DNA from: Erinaceus europaeus
Lineage: Eukaryota > Chordata > Mammalia > Eulipotyphla > Erinaceidae
Reading direction: 5' to 3'
Length of the DNA: 64,000 bases
Assembly (NCBI RefSeq): GCF_950295315.1
Contig: NC_080176.1
Location: 36,476,189 to 36,540,188, forward strand
The notes under the pieces were generated by a model that worked only from the letters and a program-made list of their open reading frames with translations, was not told where the DNA came from and searched no databases. Made by a program: the position numbers and the translations under genes. Positions 11,034 through 23,402 of this stretch are shown in pieces. Position 1 is the stretch's first letter; each line of letters starts with the position of its first letter.

Positions 11034-11167
11034 TTTTTTTTTTTTTTTTTTTTTACCAGAGCACTGCTCAGCTCTGGTTTATGGTGGTGTGGGGGATTGA
11101 CCCTGGGACTTGAGAGCCTCAGACATGATAGTCTCTTTGCATAACCATTACGCTATACCCTCACCTA
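11034..11167 (-). mobile_element. SINE type D
   Basis: Poly-T, accagagcactgctcagctc, gattgaccctgggacttgag and ctctttgcataaccattacg: a complete antisense type D copy. Confidence 0.88.
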
Positions 11168-11422
11168 TTTTTTAATTACATACACTTTATTACCTAATCA
11201 TGCTTTGCACTGTAGCAGTAGATGTCCTCCTATGTGAAATCTTTGTTTATTTGTTATTAAATTATGATGTTCCCAGAAGGCCTCTGCTCAAGAGAACAAG
11301 AACTGTCTGTGGAGTGAAAAAAAGAAAGTCATTTCTAAAAAAATAAAGAGGTTCTCTATATGATACTTAAGCAACTCACCAGCTCTGTTATCAGACCCAG
11401 ATTATTAAAATAGGGTAGGTCC
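11168..11422. other. Flanking DNA of uncertain origin
   Basis: The stretch has no clear element. Positions 11349-11422 follow the end of the L1 without matching the expected L1 continuation. Confidence 0.35.
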
Positions 11423-14400
11423 ATTTCTAGCCTTCTGAGAGTTCTCCAGACTGTTCTACACGAAGGTTGGACCAATTTACATTCCCACCAGCAGTGTAGG
11501 AGGATTCCTCTGACCCCACACCCTCTCCTGCTGTTACTTTTTCTGATGTATGACATTCTCACAGGAGTGAAGTGATATATCATGGTTGTCTTTATTTGCA
11601 TTTCTCTGACAGTCAGAGACTCGGAGCATTTTTTCATGTGTTTCTCAGCCTTTTGGATCTCTTCTGTGGTGAATATTCTATCCATGTCTTTCCCCCATTT
11701 TTAGATGGGGTTATTTGTTGTCTTGTTGTTGAGTTTGGCAAGCTCCTTATATATTTTAGCTATTAAACTCTTGTCTGATGTATGGCATGTAAAGATCTTC
11801 TCCCATTCTGTGAGGGGTCTCTTGGTTTGGGTAGTGGTTTCTTTTGCTGTGAAGAAGCTTTATAATTTGATGTAGTCCCATAGGTTTATACTTGCCTTAG
11901 TCTTCTTTGTAATTGGATTCATTTCATTGAAGATGTCTTTAAAATTTATGAGGAAAAGAGTTCTGCCAATATTTTCCTCTAAGTATCTGATAGTTTCTGG
12001 TCTAACATCCAAGGCCTTGATCCACTTGGAATTTACTTTTGTATTTGGTGAAATTTTGTGGTTCAGTTTCATTCTTCTGCATGTTTCAACCCATTGTTTC
12101 CAACACCATTTGTTGAAGAGACTCTGCTTTCCCAATCTAATAGTCTGGGCCCCTTTGTCAAAGATTAGATGTCCATAGGTGTGGGGCTCACTTCTGGGCT
12201 CTCAATTCTATTCCACTGGTCAGTGTGTCTATTCATATTCCAGTACCAAGCAGTTTTGATGACAATGGCCCTATATACAATTTGAGATCTGGAAGTGTGA
12301 TGCCTCCAGTTCTGTTCTTTTTTCTCAAGATTGTTTTGGCAATTCTAGGTCTTTTCTGGTTCCAGATAAACATTTGTAGCATTTGTTCTATTCTCCTAAA
12401 AAATGTGGTTGGGATCTTGATGGGGATAGCATTAAAATTGTATATGGCTCTGGGTAGTATATTCATTTTGATGATATTAATTCTTCTAACCCATAAACAT
12501 GGAATATCTTTCCACTTCTTTGTGTCTTTTGCAATTTCCTTGAGTAGTGACTCATAATTTTCAGTATGCAGGTCTTTCACTTCTTTGGTTAGGTTTACCC
12601 CTAGATATTTTATTGTTTTAGTTGCTATAGTAAAAGGAATTGATTTCTGGATTTCAATTTCTTCTAACTTAGTGTTTGCATAGAGGAATGCCACTGACTT
12701 TTGAATGTTAATTTTGTAGTCTGACACCTTACTGTATTGCCTGATGATTTCCAAAAGATAATTGCTGGATTCCTTAGGTTTTTCTGTGTATACTATCATG
12801 TCATCTGCAAATAGGGAGAGTTTGACTTCTTCTTTTCCAACCTGTATCCCTTTAATTCTTTGATCCTGCCTGATTGCTATGGCAAGAACTTCCAACACTA
12901 TGTTGAATAGTAATGGTGATAGTGGGCATCCCTGTCTAGTACCTGATCTGAGTGGATATGCTTCCAGTTTTTCACCATTGAGTATGATGTTGGCTGTATG
13001 TCTGCTCTATATAGACTTCACTATCTTGAGAAATTTTCCATCTATTCCCATTTTTTGTAGCGTTTTGATCATAAAGGGATGTTGTCTGTTGTCAAAGGCT
13101 GTCTCTGCATCTATTGATATGACCATGTGGTTTTTGGTCTTGCCTTTATTGATGTGGTGGATCACATTGATTGATTTACATATATTGAACCAACCTTGCA
13201 TGCCTGGGATAAATCCCACCTGGTCATGATGAACAATCTTTTTAATATACTGCTGTATCCAGTTGGCTAGAATTTTGTTCAATATTTTCACATCTATGTT
13301 CATCAGAGATATTGGTCTGTAGTTTTCTTTTTTGGTTGTGTCCCTGTCTGCTTTTGGTATCAGAGTGATGTTGGCTTCATAGAAGCTGGCAGGGAGTATT
13401 CCAGTGTCTTCAATCTTCTGGAAGACTTTTAAAAGTAGAGGTATTAGTTCTTCTTGGAAGGTTTTGTAGAATTCATATGTAAAACCATCTGGTCCTGGAC
13501 TTTTATTTTTGAGGAGATTTTTGATAACTGTTTCAATTTCATTAGCTGTGATGCGCCTGTTCATGTTATCCACTTCCTCTTTACTTAGTTTTGGAAGTTG
13601 GTAGGTATCTAGGAAATCCTCCATTTCTTTCAGGTTCTTTAGCTTGGTGGCATATAGTTGTTCATAGAAGCCTCGCATGATATGTTGAATTTCTGTGGTG
13701 TCTGTTGTGATATGTCCTCTTTCATTTACTATCTGATTTATTTGGGTCTTCTCCCTTTTTTGTTTTGTGAGTCTGGCTAAAGGTTTGTCAATTTTGTTCA
13801 CTCTTTCTAAGAACCAATATTTACTTTCATTGATCTTTTGTATGGTTTTCTTATTCTCAATGTTATTTATTTCTGCCCTAACTTTAGTGATTTCTGTCCT
13901 TCTGGTTGCTTTAGGGTTCCTTTGTTCTTCTTCTTCTAGGTCTTTAAGATGTGCAATCAGGCTGTTTATTTGTGCTTTTTCTTGTTTCCTAATGTGTGTT
14001 GCATGGCTATGTACTTTCCTCTCAGTACTGCCTTAGCTGTGTCCCAAATATTTTGATAGCTTGTGTCTTCATTTTCATTGAACTCTGGAAACATTTTGAT
14101 TTCTTCCTTTATTTCCTCTTTGACCCAGTAGTTGTTAAAGAGTGTACTGTTGAGCTTCCACATTTTGGGACTATTACTAATCTTTTGTTGATTGTTAAGT
14201 GTTAGTTTAATTCCACTGTGGTCTGAGAAGATGCTTGGGATGATTTCAATGCTCTTGAATTTGCTTTGTGGCCTAACATATGATCTGTCCTTGAGAATGA
14301 CCCATGTGGACTTGAGTAAAATATGTATTCCAGTTTCTTGGGATGAATGAATGACTCTGAAAATGTCCAATAGTTCTAGTTTATCTTTCTCCTCATTTAG

Positions 14401-14598
14401 CTCCCTTATGTCTTTATTGATTTTCTACCTGGATGATCTGTCAAGTTGAGAGAGTGGGTTGTTGAAGTCCCCTAATAAGACTGTGTTGCTGTTAATATAT
14501 TGCTGTAGCTCTTTCAGTAGATGTTTGATGTATTTAGATGGCTTCTCATTGGGTGTATAGATATTAGTAATTGTTAAGTCCTCTTGATTGACTACTTC
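11423..14598 (-). mobile_element. L1 fragment, reverse strand, ORF2 only
   Basis: This 3.2-kb L1 piece runs from within the endonuclease domain (14598) to the cysteine-rich end of ORF2 (about 11423). Both the 5' part (5'UTR, ORF1, start of ORF2) and the last part of ORF2 with the 3'UTR are absent. No poly-T and no clear TSD border it, so at least one end was probably trimmed by a later deletion. It aligns over its length with the plus-strand L1 at 30515-33710. Confidence 0.92.
11430..14598 (-). pseudogene. L1 ORF2 pseudogene (endonuclease/reverse transcriptase)
   Basis: In the L1 family ORF2 encodes an apurinic-type endonuclease, a reverse transcriptase and a C-terminal cysteine-rich region, and drives target-primed reverse transcription. 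Here the longest open pieces are 264 codons (13007-13801) and 221 codons (12233-12898). The first carries the KSPGPDGF motif and the ITLIPK region; the second carries the catalytic LFADDM box (FADD complement at 12800-12811). Stops and frameshifts separate them, and the N-terminal endonuclease is cut at about 14598. The cysteine-rich end (CWWECK) lies around 11480-11530. No functional protein can be made. Open pieces of this size suggest moderate age, younger than the L1M relics. Confidence 0.92.
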
Positions 14599-15429
14599 TT
14601 CCCTTCTTCCCACGCCAATCTTCTAGTAGTTTCCATTGGCCAACTGGAATCTACATCAAGCCAGAGGTCACAGGACCTGGAAGTGGATAGTTCCCTGAAT
14701 GGATGGGAGCAGAGTAGAGGCAGAAAAAAGGTCTGTGATGTGTACTGCCTTATTATGACTCAGAATGATATTAAAACTTGTTTGGATGGTTTCAACTTGT
14801 TGTGAGTCACTTGTCTTGATGAAATTGTTTTGAGGTTAGATGTTGGGACTTTCTTATCAACTGAACACATCCAGAATCATGTGTTCACAGCAGAAGTGTT
14901 ATGCTTCTGAGAGGTTATCAATACACAGACTGCTTACATCCTTGAAGCCACATAACAATAGTGTCATCATGGAGCCGACACCAAAATGTTAGATACCAAA
15001 AGTTTGTGATGATTTACTGTGTTTACTCAGGGCAAGGGGATTCTTTGCTGAGAAAAAAATAAAACAAAACAAACAAACAAACAAAACAACTCAACAAAGA
15101 CCTTGGGAGCATTCACTCCTGCACTCCTGCAGAGATAAAGCTCAAGTTTGTCAACAGTGATGAAAATCACTCAGCAGTCCTACCAGTACCAACAATTTTG
15201 CCTTCATCTGTCTGATGCCCTAACATAGAGTTTTGCAACAAGGGAATTTCACTTAGTGTGGGCAGCTTGCTCTTAGCTCCTGGTTGGCTAAGCTTCACTG
15301 TAGAGAACCAATTTATAGAAAGATATATATACATTCAGCTAAATTTGGATATTAGTTCTTTCCTTTTTACTTGAAATACTAACATAGCCAGCCTATCATT
15401 GGTTTGAGATATATTATTTCATTTCTCTA
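14599..15429. other. Single-copy DNA, no gene recognised
   Basis: An (AAAC)n-like tract lies at about 15056-15092. Text around 14630-14740 is more GC-balanced and looks single-copy, but there is no convincing open frame with splice sites. Confidence 0.45.
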
Positions 15430-15636
15430 ATATATATTTTATTTATCTATTATTGGATAGAGACAGAGAGAAATTGAGAGGGGAGGAGGAGATAGGAAAA
15501 GAGACAGAGAGACACCTGCAGTCCTGCTTCACCACTTGTGAAGCTTTCCCTCTCCAGGTGGGGACCAGGGGCTTGAACCTCAGCCCTTGCACACTGTAGT
15601 GCGTGTGCTTAACCAGGTGCGCCACCACCTGGTCCC
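15430..15636 (-). mobile_element. SINE type B
   Basis: Antisense, complete: GA-rich body, ggtggggaccaggggcttga, and head ending gcgccaccacctggtccc. Confidence 0.9.
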
Positions 15637-15949
15637 AGAAGGTTATCTCTTTATTATCTTGTTAAGAAACAGTATCCCTTTTGTCAATAGTTTGTTATTA
15701 TTATAAATCCTACAGTGAGCTTGTGTTAAATAAATTGTCAGAACCAACTTCGATCCCAAGTGTAATTTGTGGCCCAAAGTAAACAGAGACAGCAAACAGA
15801 AACAGTCTATGTATAGACCTGGTTCTGAGGATGGAGCTCTATTATACCAAGAGTGACCCACTTTGAGATGTTGTTCTCACCAACCTCCTCACTCCTCACT
15901 GCCCCACAAACAGTACTACTAGCTACTGGGCACTGTGAAGGATAGAAAA
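15637..15949. other. Single-copy DNA, no feature seen
   Basis: Nothing recognisable on either strand. Confidence 0.4.
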
Positions 15950-16254
15950 TGCTCTGGGGGGCGGTAGCACAAAGGGTTAAGTGCATGTGGTATATAGCAC
16001 ACAGACCGGCATATGGATCCTGGTTCGAGCCCCTGGTCCCCCACCTGCAGGGGAGTCACTTCACAAACAGTAAAGCAGGTCTGCAGGTATCTATCTTTCT
16101 CTTCCCCTCTCTGTCTTACCCTCCTCTCTCCATCTCTCTCTGTACTATCCAACAAGGTCAACAAAATGGGAAAAATGGCCTCTAGAAGCAGTAGATTCAT
16201 AGAGCAGGCACCAAGCCTTAGCTATAACCCTGGAGGCAAAAAAAAAAAAAAAAA
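15950..16254 (+). mobile_element. SINE type A
   Basis: Head ggcggtagcacaaagggtta, ccacctgcaggggagtcact, distal module and a 17-nt A tail. A frame across it is only the usual SINE shadow. Confidence 0.92.
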
Positions 16255-16327
16255 CCTGCTCCCCTCTTCTCCATGTGGACTGGCCTACATTTGGAAAATA
16301 CAAATCATACTAATTTTTTTCTAATTA

Positions 16328-16495
16328 CATTTTTAAAGTACTTACTTTTTGTTTTAAATAGAGACAGATAAAGCAGAAAAAAGAGAAAGCAAAGAGACCA
16401 CAGCACCTAGTATCTCTTCAATATGGTGGGGCTCAGACTAGAATCTGGATCATTCATGTGGCAAAGCAGCACACTATCCAAGTGAGCTATTTTTC
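16328..16495 (-). mobile_element. SINE type E
   Basis: Antisense copy with a GA-rich body and gcaaagcagcacactatcca then agtgagctattttt. Confidence 0.8.
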
Positions 16496-17097
16496 CAGCT
16501 TTAAAAATACCTCTCTAAGAAAGAAATTAATACCTCTGCACTACAATTATGTTCCAAATTAACATTTCAAGTTGTTTTTATGAGTTTATTCCAACTAATA
16601 AATTTTTCTTTTCAACCCATAATATTCAAATGCATAAAAATCCATCTCAGTCTTATTTTTGCTACATTTATTCCCGGAGGGCTTTTCTTGGTTTAGTTCT
16701 ATGCTTAGCAAAACTTTCAAGCAGCACATAGGGAGCTTTAGGCATATTTAAATAATCTTCTTTAAATTAGAAGGGAACTCTTTGTGCACTGCAAGCTTCT
16801 TTTAGTAGGCTGAGTCCCAGACATCTGAAAGTCATTTAACTAAAACATTTAACATACACTAATGTTAAACATTTAACATACACTAATAATTCTGTATATT
16901 CTGGGAAGATCAGTGCCGTGTAGTACAACAAGAATCTACCCAAAAGCATCCAAAATAAGGGTCAACATAAAGAGATCATGTTTTTATTCACAATTAAACA
17001 GGATTATTAAAATCATATATTAAGTTTTGGGTATAATCATCTTCAGAAACTTTAATCTGTGCTTAAATTACAATGTATAAATCCATTTCCTCTTTTT
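16496..17097. other. Single-copy DNA with a short tandem duplication
   Basis: At about 16840-16887 aacatttaacatacactaat occurs twice in tandem. Otherwise nothing is recognised. Confidence 0.45.
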
Positions 17098-17271
17098 TAA
17101 AAAATATTTTCTTTATTTTTTTAATGAGAGAGAGAATATAGAGAAAAAGAAACAGAGAGAGAAAGTGAGGTCAAAACACCACTCAGATGGTGCAAGGGAT
17201 TGAACCTGAGACTTTAGAGCCTCAGGCATGAGAGTCTCTTTGCATAATCACTGTGCATTCTCCCTTGCCCT
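17098..17271 (-). mobile_element. SINE type D
   Basis: gattgaacctgagactttag, cctcaggcatgagagtctct and ttgcataatcactgtgc mark an antisense type D head. A longer GA-rich distal part precedes them. Confidence 0.85.
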
Positions 17272-17979
17272 ATAGCCCCTTTTCTATCTTGTAATTATCA
17301 TATTATAAAAATTATTAGTGCTCATCATAGAGTACGATGACTTCTGCTAATATTTCAATGTATTCTCTTGTATGTCTATTTTTGTACAAAACAACCATGT
17401 GGCTGAAACAGCTACACAGTTTTATATTCCTGATTTTGGTCATTTTCCATTTCTCAAGTAAAATGTTTCTCCACTAAATATTTTAATTGTATTAGAACAT
17501 TTCACTGTATGACTGTACCATAATTTATTAAATTATTTTTTCTTGTTAGACTTCTAGGAACCACATTGCTACTTATATCTGGGCAAGTCAATATGAAATA
17601 ACTAGGTTTTAGTCTGTAAAAAGGAAACTCACATCTTGCAGGAAGCTGGTATTTCTTCTTCTCAAGTCTCTGATAATCTCTCTTAGCTATCTTTGGTTTC
17701 ACATTAACTGAGAGTTTCTTACTTTGTTATATTGAAAAGTAAGAGTGAGAAAAGAGTGCACTACCTGTCTGAAAGACTAAAAGGGCACCAGTGGGTAATT
17801 ATTAAAGAAATGACTTAGAATAAGGCAAACCTTGTTTTGTTCTTTCTCAAGTTGTAAGTCACTGCTGACATAATTTTAAAGACTATGTATACACACATAC
17901 ATCTATGCTTAGAAAGCCCTGTGATGAAGTATGAATTCAGAGGGTATGGTTAAGTGCCTTACTTGACTTATCTGGGTGT
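17272..17979. other. Single-copy AT-rich DNA, no feature seen
   Basis: Neither strand shows a gene or a clear repeat. Confidence 0.45.
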
Positions 17980-18325
17980 TGATGTGGGTGAATGAGGCCA
18001 ATGGCACCAGACAAAGTTGGATTTTATTGAGATAAGTTAGCAAGGGAGATCAGCAGGCAGGGTTAAGAAAACCCGCTGCTCAGAGGCAGGGAAATTCAGC
18101 GTAGAGAAGGAAACTCCTGGCTTTGGGATTAGATTTTTCCATTTCCTAACACATGCTTGCCTATCTCTAATTAACCTGGATGGTTTCTGGTCCTGGTGAT
18201 GTTTTTCTTACTGTTCTCCACAGCACATAAAGAAGCTGGTCTCTCAAGTTTGCTTAGGTTAGCTGTCTATTTGTGCAAACACAGAGATGGGCTTACAGAA
18301 GGGTTATGATCAAATTTAAGTCACA
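17980..18325 (-). mobile_element. Possible LTR
   Basis: On the reverse strand the block starts TGTGACTTAAATTTG and ends CACCCACATCA. An AATAAA about 50 nt from the end is followed by a U5-like segment. No TSD was found and no other copy is present in the window, so this rests on layout only. Confidence 0.35.
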
Positions 18326-19079
18326 AGCCAGGGCTTTCATTTATATTAAAGTTGACTCTTGGAAGGTACCAAAGTTCTACTTTTTTTGTGTATTTTTCTA
18401 GAAGACATCAATTATTTGGAGTGGGATTGACCCAAAGTAGACTTAACAGTATCACCAGTAATCTTACTAATCATACTTATACCATTGCTAAATTTACATT
18501 ACAACTTATATGCATACATATAAAAATAACAAAAACATTATAAGATTGTCGTGTGGATAAAGTAATAAAGTGACTCAAGAATTTAGTTCAGTGTTTGCCG
18601 AACTGAAAATACTCCACAGGTATTGTATACTAATTGTATCATCATAATCATCTTCAGTGCATAAGACTTTACAATTTACAAAGAACCTTCTTGTACACTA
18701 TCATTTTGGGGTTGTCACAATCACTAAAAGACAATTGTTTTGGTCTCTAAGTACCTGCAGACTCACAATTCACAACTAATGACCTATTGCTTTTCTGTCA
18801 AAGTGATAAAGCTAGATGACGTTATTGTAAAGTATGACACCAGCAAAAGTGAATGAAAGGAATTGATAAGGCATGGAAAACTGCTTCCTTGCTTAGCAGA
18901 GACGGAGACTCCAGGCTCTATTCTAATAATCTTTGACTTGAGGTAAGTTCATCGCACAGCTACATAGGAACTGTCCAAACTATTTCTAACTCAGATCTAC
19001 ATTTGAAAAAAAAAAAAACATTTAGAAGCAACAAATTGGACAGGGATATATATATATATATAAAGAATAGTCATTTTAC
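18326..19079. other. Single-copy DNA, possible faint MIR
   Basis: Positions about 18640-18770 weakly resemble a MIR (tttacaatttacaaagaacc). A short (TA)n lies at 19046-19061. No gene is seen. Confidence 0.35.
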
Positions 19080-19175
19080 TGATTTAATAATGATCAACAA
19101 GACTGTAGGATAAAAGGGGTACAATTCCACAGTCCCTACCACCAGAGTTCCACATCCTACCCACTCCACTGGAAG
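19080..19175 (-). mobile_element. L1 3'UTR terminal fragment
   Basis: gatttaataatgatcaacaa, ggtacaattccacagtccct and ccactggaagcttccttatt are the antisense terminal module of the 3'UTR variant also seen at 4254. Confidence 0.7.
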
Positions 19176-19318
19176 CTTCCTTATTTTTTAAAATTTTTAT
19201 TAATAAAAAGGAAACACTGACATAAACCATAGGATAAGAGGGGTACAACCACACACAATTCCCACCATCAGAACTCTGCATCCCATCTCCTCCCCTGATA
19301 GCTTTCCTATTCTTTAAG
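19176..19318 (-). mobile_element. L1 3'UTR terminal fragment
   Basis: This is a second module abutting the first in the same orientation: aataaaaaggaaacactgac, ccataggataagaggggtac and cccctgatagctttcctatt. It breaks off at tctttaagag. Confidence 0.75.
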
Positions 19319-19497
19319 AGAGGAGAAAAAAAAATCAAAAGAATGGCCATAATTTGATAAGAAAGAAAATTGGCTTAAATATTACATGTGAGGTCAGGGT
19401 CATGACTCTCCCCATAAACTGAAGAACCCAGGAGTCTCAGTCAGAGGTTTAGCACTTGTGAACGTTCTAGATCAGCCATAATATTTACATTGTTGGT

Positions 19498-19650
19498 TTT
19501 TTAAAATAGAATTTATTTATTTATTCATGAGGAAGATAGGAAGAGAGAAAGAATCAGACATCATTCTGGTACATGTGCTGCTGGGAATCGAACTCAGGAC
19601 CTCATGGCTGAGAATCCAATGCTTTACCCACTGTGCCACCTCCTAGACCA
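19498..19650 (-). mobile_element. SINE type C
   Basis: Antisense: TTTATTTATTTAT, gctgggaatcgaactcagga and cctcatggctgagaatccaa. Confidence 0.85.
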
Positions 19651-19772
19651 CGTATTCACAGTATCTTGTTTATCTACTCATTTTCAAAGTGTGGCCTCAA
19701 AGTCATCAGGGTTAGTAAATTTTAGCCCTTAGGCAATCAAATAGACAGCAAACACATTTTAGAAGGTCAACA

Positions 19773-19818
19773 AAAGAAAGAAAAGGAGAAAGAGAGAGAG
19801 AGAGAGAGAAAGAGAGAG
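19773..19818. repeat. (GA)n microsatellite
   Basis: Almost pure GA with a few AAA interruptions. Confidence 0.9.
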
Positions 19819-19961
19819 GATTACACATCATTTGATTGTCCCCACCAGCTAATAACTAGCCATGACAGAATTAGTCATGCCAGCCTTCCATTATATAACA
19901 GCACCCAGCCATTAACCTACTCAATATGTGCTTTCTTCATTTTCAAAATATTTTTTCTTTT

Positions 19962-20288
19962 GTTTTATTTATAAAAAGGAAACATTGACAAAACCATAGG
20001 ATAAGAGGGTTACAACTCCACACAATTCTCACCACCAGAACTCTGTATCCCATCCCCTCCCCTGATAGCTTTCCTATTCTTTATCCCTCTGGGAGCATGG
20101 ACCTAGGGTCATTGTGGGATGCAGAAAGTGGAAGGTCTGGCTTCTGTAATTGCTTCTTTGCTGAACATGGGCGTTGGCAGGTCAATCCATACTCCCAGCC
20201 TGCCTCTCTTTCCCTAGTGGGGTGGGAATCAGACTTCCAGGACACATTGGTGGGGTCATCTGTCCAGGGAAGTCTTACTACTTAAAAT
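19962..20288 (-). mobile_element. L1 3'UTR fragment
   Basis: An antisense terminal module (ataaaaaggaaacattgaca) leads through tgctgaacatgggcgttggc to cagggaagtctta. It is shorter than its neighbour at 20354. Confidence 0.85.
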
Positions 20289-20353
20289 ATTCTATAGACA
20301 AGTGGTAGACCAATGGGGGTTCATTGTCCTACTCTGTGAGATGATTGGCAGTT

Positions 20354-21224
20354 TTTTTTAAATTTTTTTATTTATAAAAAGGAAATATTGACTAAATGAT
20401 AGGATAAGAGGGATACAACTTCACACAATTCCCACCACCAGAACTCTGTATCCCATCTCCTCCCCTGATAGCTTTCCTATTCTTTAACCCTCTGGGAATA
20501 TGGACCCAAGATCATTGTGGGATGCAGAAGGTTGAAGGTCTGGCTTCTGTAATTGCTTTCCTGCTGAACATGGGCGTTGACAGGTCCATGTTCATACTCA
20601 ATCCATACTCCCAGCCTGTCTTTCTCTTTCCCTAGTAGGGAAGGGCTCTGGGGAAGCAGAGCTCCAGGACATATTGGTGGAGTCATCTGTCCAGGGAAGT
20701 CTGGTCAGCATCATGCTAGCATCTGGAACCTGGTGGTTGAAAAGAGAGTTAACATCCAAAGCCAAACAAATTGTTGACCAATCATGGACCTGAAGGCTGG
20801 AATAATGCAGATTCAGAGTTGGGGGGGGGGTCTCTGTTTTGTAGGTAGCTAGTAGGCATATTAGTTAAATTCCAAAGGGCCTGTGGCTATACTAGTTTTT
20901 TTTTGTTTGTTTGTTTTTTTGCCTGAGCCTGAAATCTGATATGCAAGTGAATCCTAATTATTGTCTGGGGAGTTGATGTCATGGCTGGCAGAAGGACCAG
21001 AAATCTGGATCAGGGAAGAGAGTAGCTCCCAGATATGGGAAAGGTGTATAAATATTGTTGATTGTAAACCCCATCGATTTGATGTGATCTGGGGCCCATA
21101 TTCAGCTTAGGAGCCTATGTGACCTCTGTATCCCTGTAGATCTGAGCTCACATTCTGTGATCATAAATAGGAATGTTACAAGCTGCCCCAATATCAGGAC
21201 CCATCTTCCTCAGAGGTAGCATAG
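20354..21224 (-). mobile_element. L1 3'UTR-only insertion with TSD
   Basis: This 871-bp antisense 3'UTR is flanked by tgattggcagtt at 20342-20353 and 21225-21236. The insertion is therefore a 5'-truncated L1 that contains no coding sequence at all. The poly-A is reduced to a T-rich start. Confidence 0.92.
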
Positions 21225-21236
21225 TGATTGGCAGTT

Positions 21237-21590
21237 CTTAAAAGCATATTTCAATTCAAATGAAAAAACTAAGAAGCAACAACAAAAACTCCACCTAACT
21301 CAATGTGTGTTTTTAGAGTGCCAGGTAGAGAGGCAGACCCTAAAATAGAATGACTCAAGTACCACAGAAATTGTGGGGACATTTTGCTCTTTAGGATCTC
21401 TGGCGAGAAATATTGTTTCTCATATATGGACAGACACAGTCGACAAAATGTCCTTTAACCCAAGGACTGGAGAAATTCCCCCACAATGTCTGTAATACCT
21501 CCACTGAACATACTGATGTGAGGAGACTGAAGTGCCACATGACTGCTGAGGGAGCTTTTCTATTAATCTGATCTAAAAAAAACATACATC
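21237..21590. other. Single-copy DNA, no feature seen
   Basis: No recognisable repeat or gene. Confidence 0.4.
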
Positions 21591-21790
21591 CTAGGAGGGA
21601 TGAGGAGATAGCTCTGCATGTTAGAGCATCAACTTGCATGCCTGAGGTCCCAGAGACTACAGGTTCAATTCCTGTCATATGGCACCACCATCTGCCAGAG
21701 CTGAACCATACTCTGGTCTCTAATCAGATGACCATTCTTGTTCTTTTTCATTCTCACAATACATACATACTTATACACACATACACAAAT
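21591..21790 (+). mobile_element. SINE, tRNA-like, type D/F relative
   Basis: gatgaggagatagctctgca, gcctgaggtcccagagacta and aggttcaattcctgtcat form the head. The tail merges into an ACATAC-rich tract. Confidence 0.65.
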
Positions 21791-22952
21791 ACACTAAAAA
21801 CACATTTTTTTATAAAGCACATGACCCCTAAGTGGGAAGGATAAAGAGTTAAGGATGTAAAGATCTATGTACAATTGCAAGGAATGGGTCAAGAGAGCCA
21901 AAGAGGCATGCAAAAGCCAATGTAACATTGAGCTACAATCAGAGCATAGCGTTTATGATTTTCAGAAAAAGAGTTCTTCCTGTAATCCAGAAAAAAGGAG
22001 GCAAAATCAACTAAAGGAGAACTGGAGAGAAAAATATAAGAGGGTAAATAGTAAAAATGCACCACCAGGCTCCACTGAGAGGATTATCACTACAGAAGAT
22101 GAAAGTCTTGCCTCAAGCAAGGTTCATCTGCCCTCCCCCCATTCAGATTTATGTAATGTGATAAATGTCATAAACTGCAGGCTCCATTGGGAGTGAGCAA
22201 GTCTGACCTCAGGAAATATTGTTGGTCTGACCTCTCTTGTTCCTTATTTGAAGATGTTCAAAGTCTTCATTGGGAAGCAAGACAAACAAAATTCAGGGGG
22301 AAAAATGTCAAGAGATATTAAGACTCCATTGTGAGCTGTATATATGGTTCATAGTGTGAGTAGGTAGTCATGACTTTGAATTGGCAGGGAGTGAACTGTA
22401 AAACAGAAGAAGTGTGATCTTGATCCAAAAAGAGGGGCAGGTTTTGGATAATTGAATAATAAGAAAGGGCATATAGTGGGAAGTATAGAACTGAGGGGAA
22501 AGAGAAGATTAACAAAGGTCTCATCCCTTGACCATATCTTGATTTAGGACATCAAGCCCTATGCCCTTCCTAGATGGTAAACTGCCAGAACTCTGACCTT
22601 GATTTCTCATTTAGCCTTTAGCTATTTTTCTTGATGTTTGAGGTGCACCTGCCTGTGACTCGTTGCTGATGGGGCCCTTGGTCACAGTTCCCACCCATCT
22701 CTTCTAGCAAAAATGCCCCACAGTCTTCATCTGATACAATGAAGTGTCACTAGTCACCTCTAGACAGACTTCCTAGGCCCATTCCCAAAAGGGAGGGCCG
22801 CAGTTATTTGCTTTGAAGGAGGAGCACAATCACAGTTTTGCAGTGCTTCTAAGCAGTCAAATTCAAGGGAAAAAATTGTCTGCATATGTTCTTTTTTTCC
22901 TCTTGAGAGCTGAAAAGATAATTTACTTTATCTCATTCTCTAAAAATGTGTA
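21791..22952. other. Single-copy DNA, unassigned
   Basis: This is one of the longest stretches free of recognised repeats. Frames of 109 codons (21867-22196, plus) and 68 codons (22318-22524, minus) have no recognisable domain. Nothing can be assigned. Confidence 0.4.
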
Positions 22953-23204
22953 CTAAACCTGGTGGGGAAGATCACTGAAATGTAACCTTAATGATAAAGT
23001 AGGATGTTTTGTTACATTTTCTAAAGTTTTGGCAACTGAATCAGCAATAGGGTTTCCGGAATTAGCTTTAAATTGTGTTTCATCAGTTCCTACATGGACT
23101 GACAAATCTATATGCATCATGATACAAACTGTGAAAAATGAATCTGCTGTGGAACTCATGTACTTGCTGATCCCATAATATTTTTGATTCCTGAAACAAA
23201 TCAT
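22953..23204 (-). pseudogene. Unidentified protein-like reading frame
   Basis: An 83-codon frame on the reverse strand has an amino-acid composition more protein-like than its neighbours: it is mixed, not low-complexity, and is rich in H, T, D and L toward its C-terminal half. It overlaps no recognised repeat. I do not recognise the family. The frame is short, has no visible poly-A after the stop and no convincing splice sites, so it could be a decayed processed pseudogene fragment or chance. The sequence supports only the open frame itself. Confidence 0.25.
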
Positions 23205-23402
23205 TATGTTCCTTCTAAATGTAATTTTATACAGTTGTTAAAAACTGCAGGATATTTATCTTCTATGCCTTAATTAAGCTATTTCACTCATGATTCTGTA
23301 AGCTCAAACTGTTTTTTTACAAATTTAGTAACTGTATTTCTTAATAAAATGTTCAAGTAAGCACAAAATAGGAACATGGTCTGCTATATAATTAAAGTGC
23401 AC

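Noticed and set aside
14626..14810. GC-balanced segment considered as a host exon
   Set aside because: No frame with splice sites at both ends and no recognisable protein.
18640..18830. Possible MIR or L2 relic
   Set aside because: The resemblance is too weak to call by eye; left as a note in the single-copy entry.
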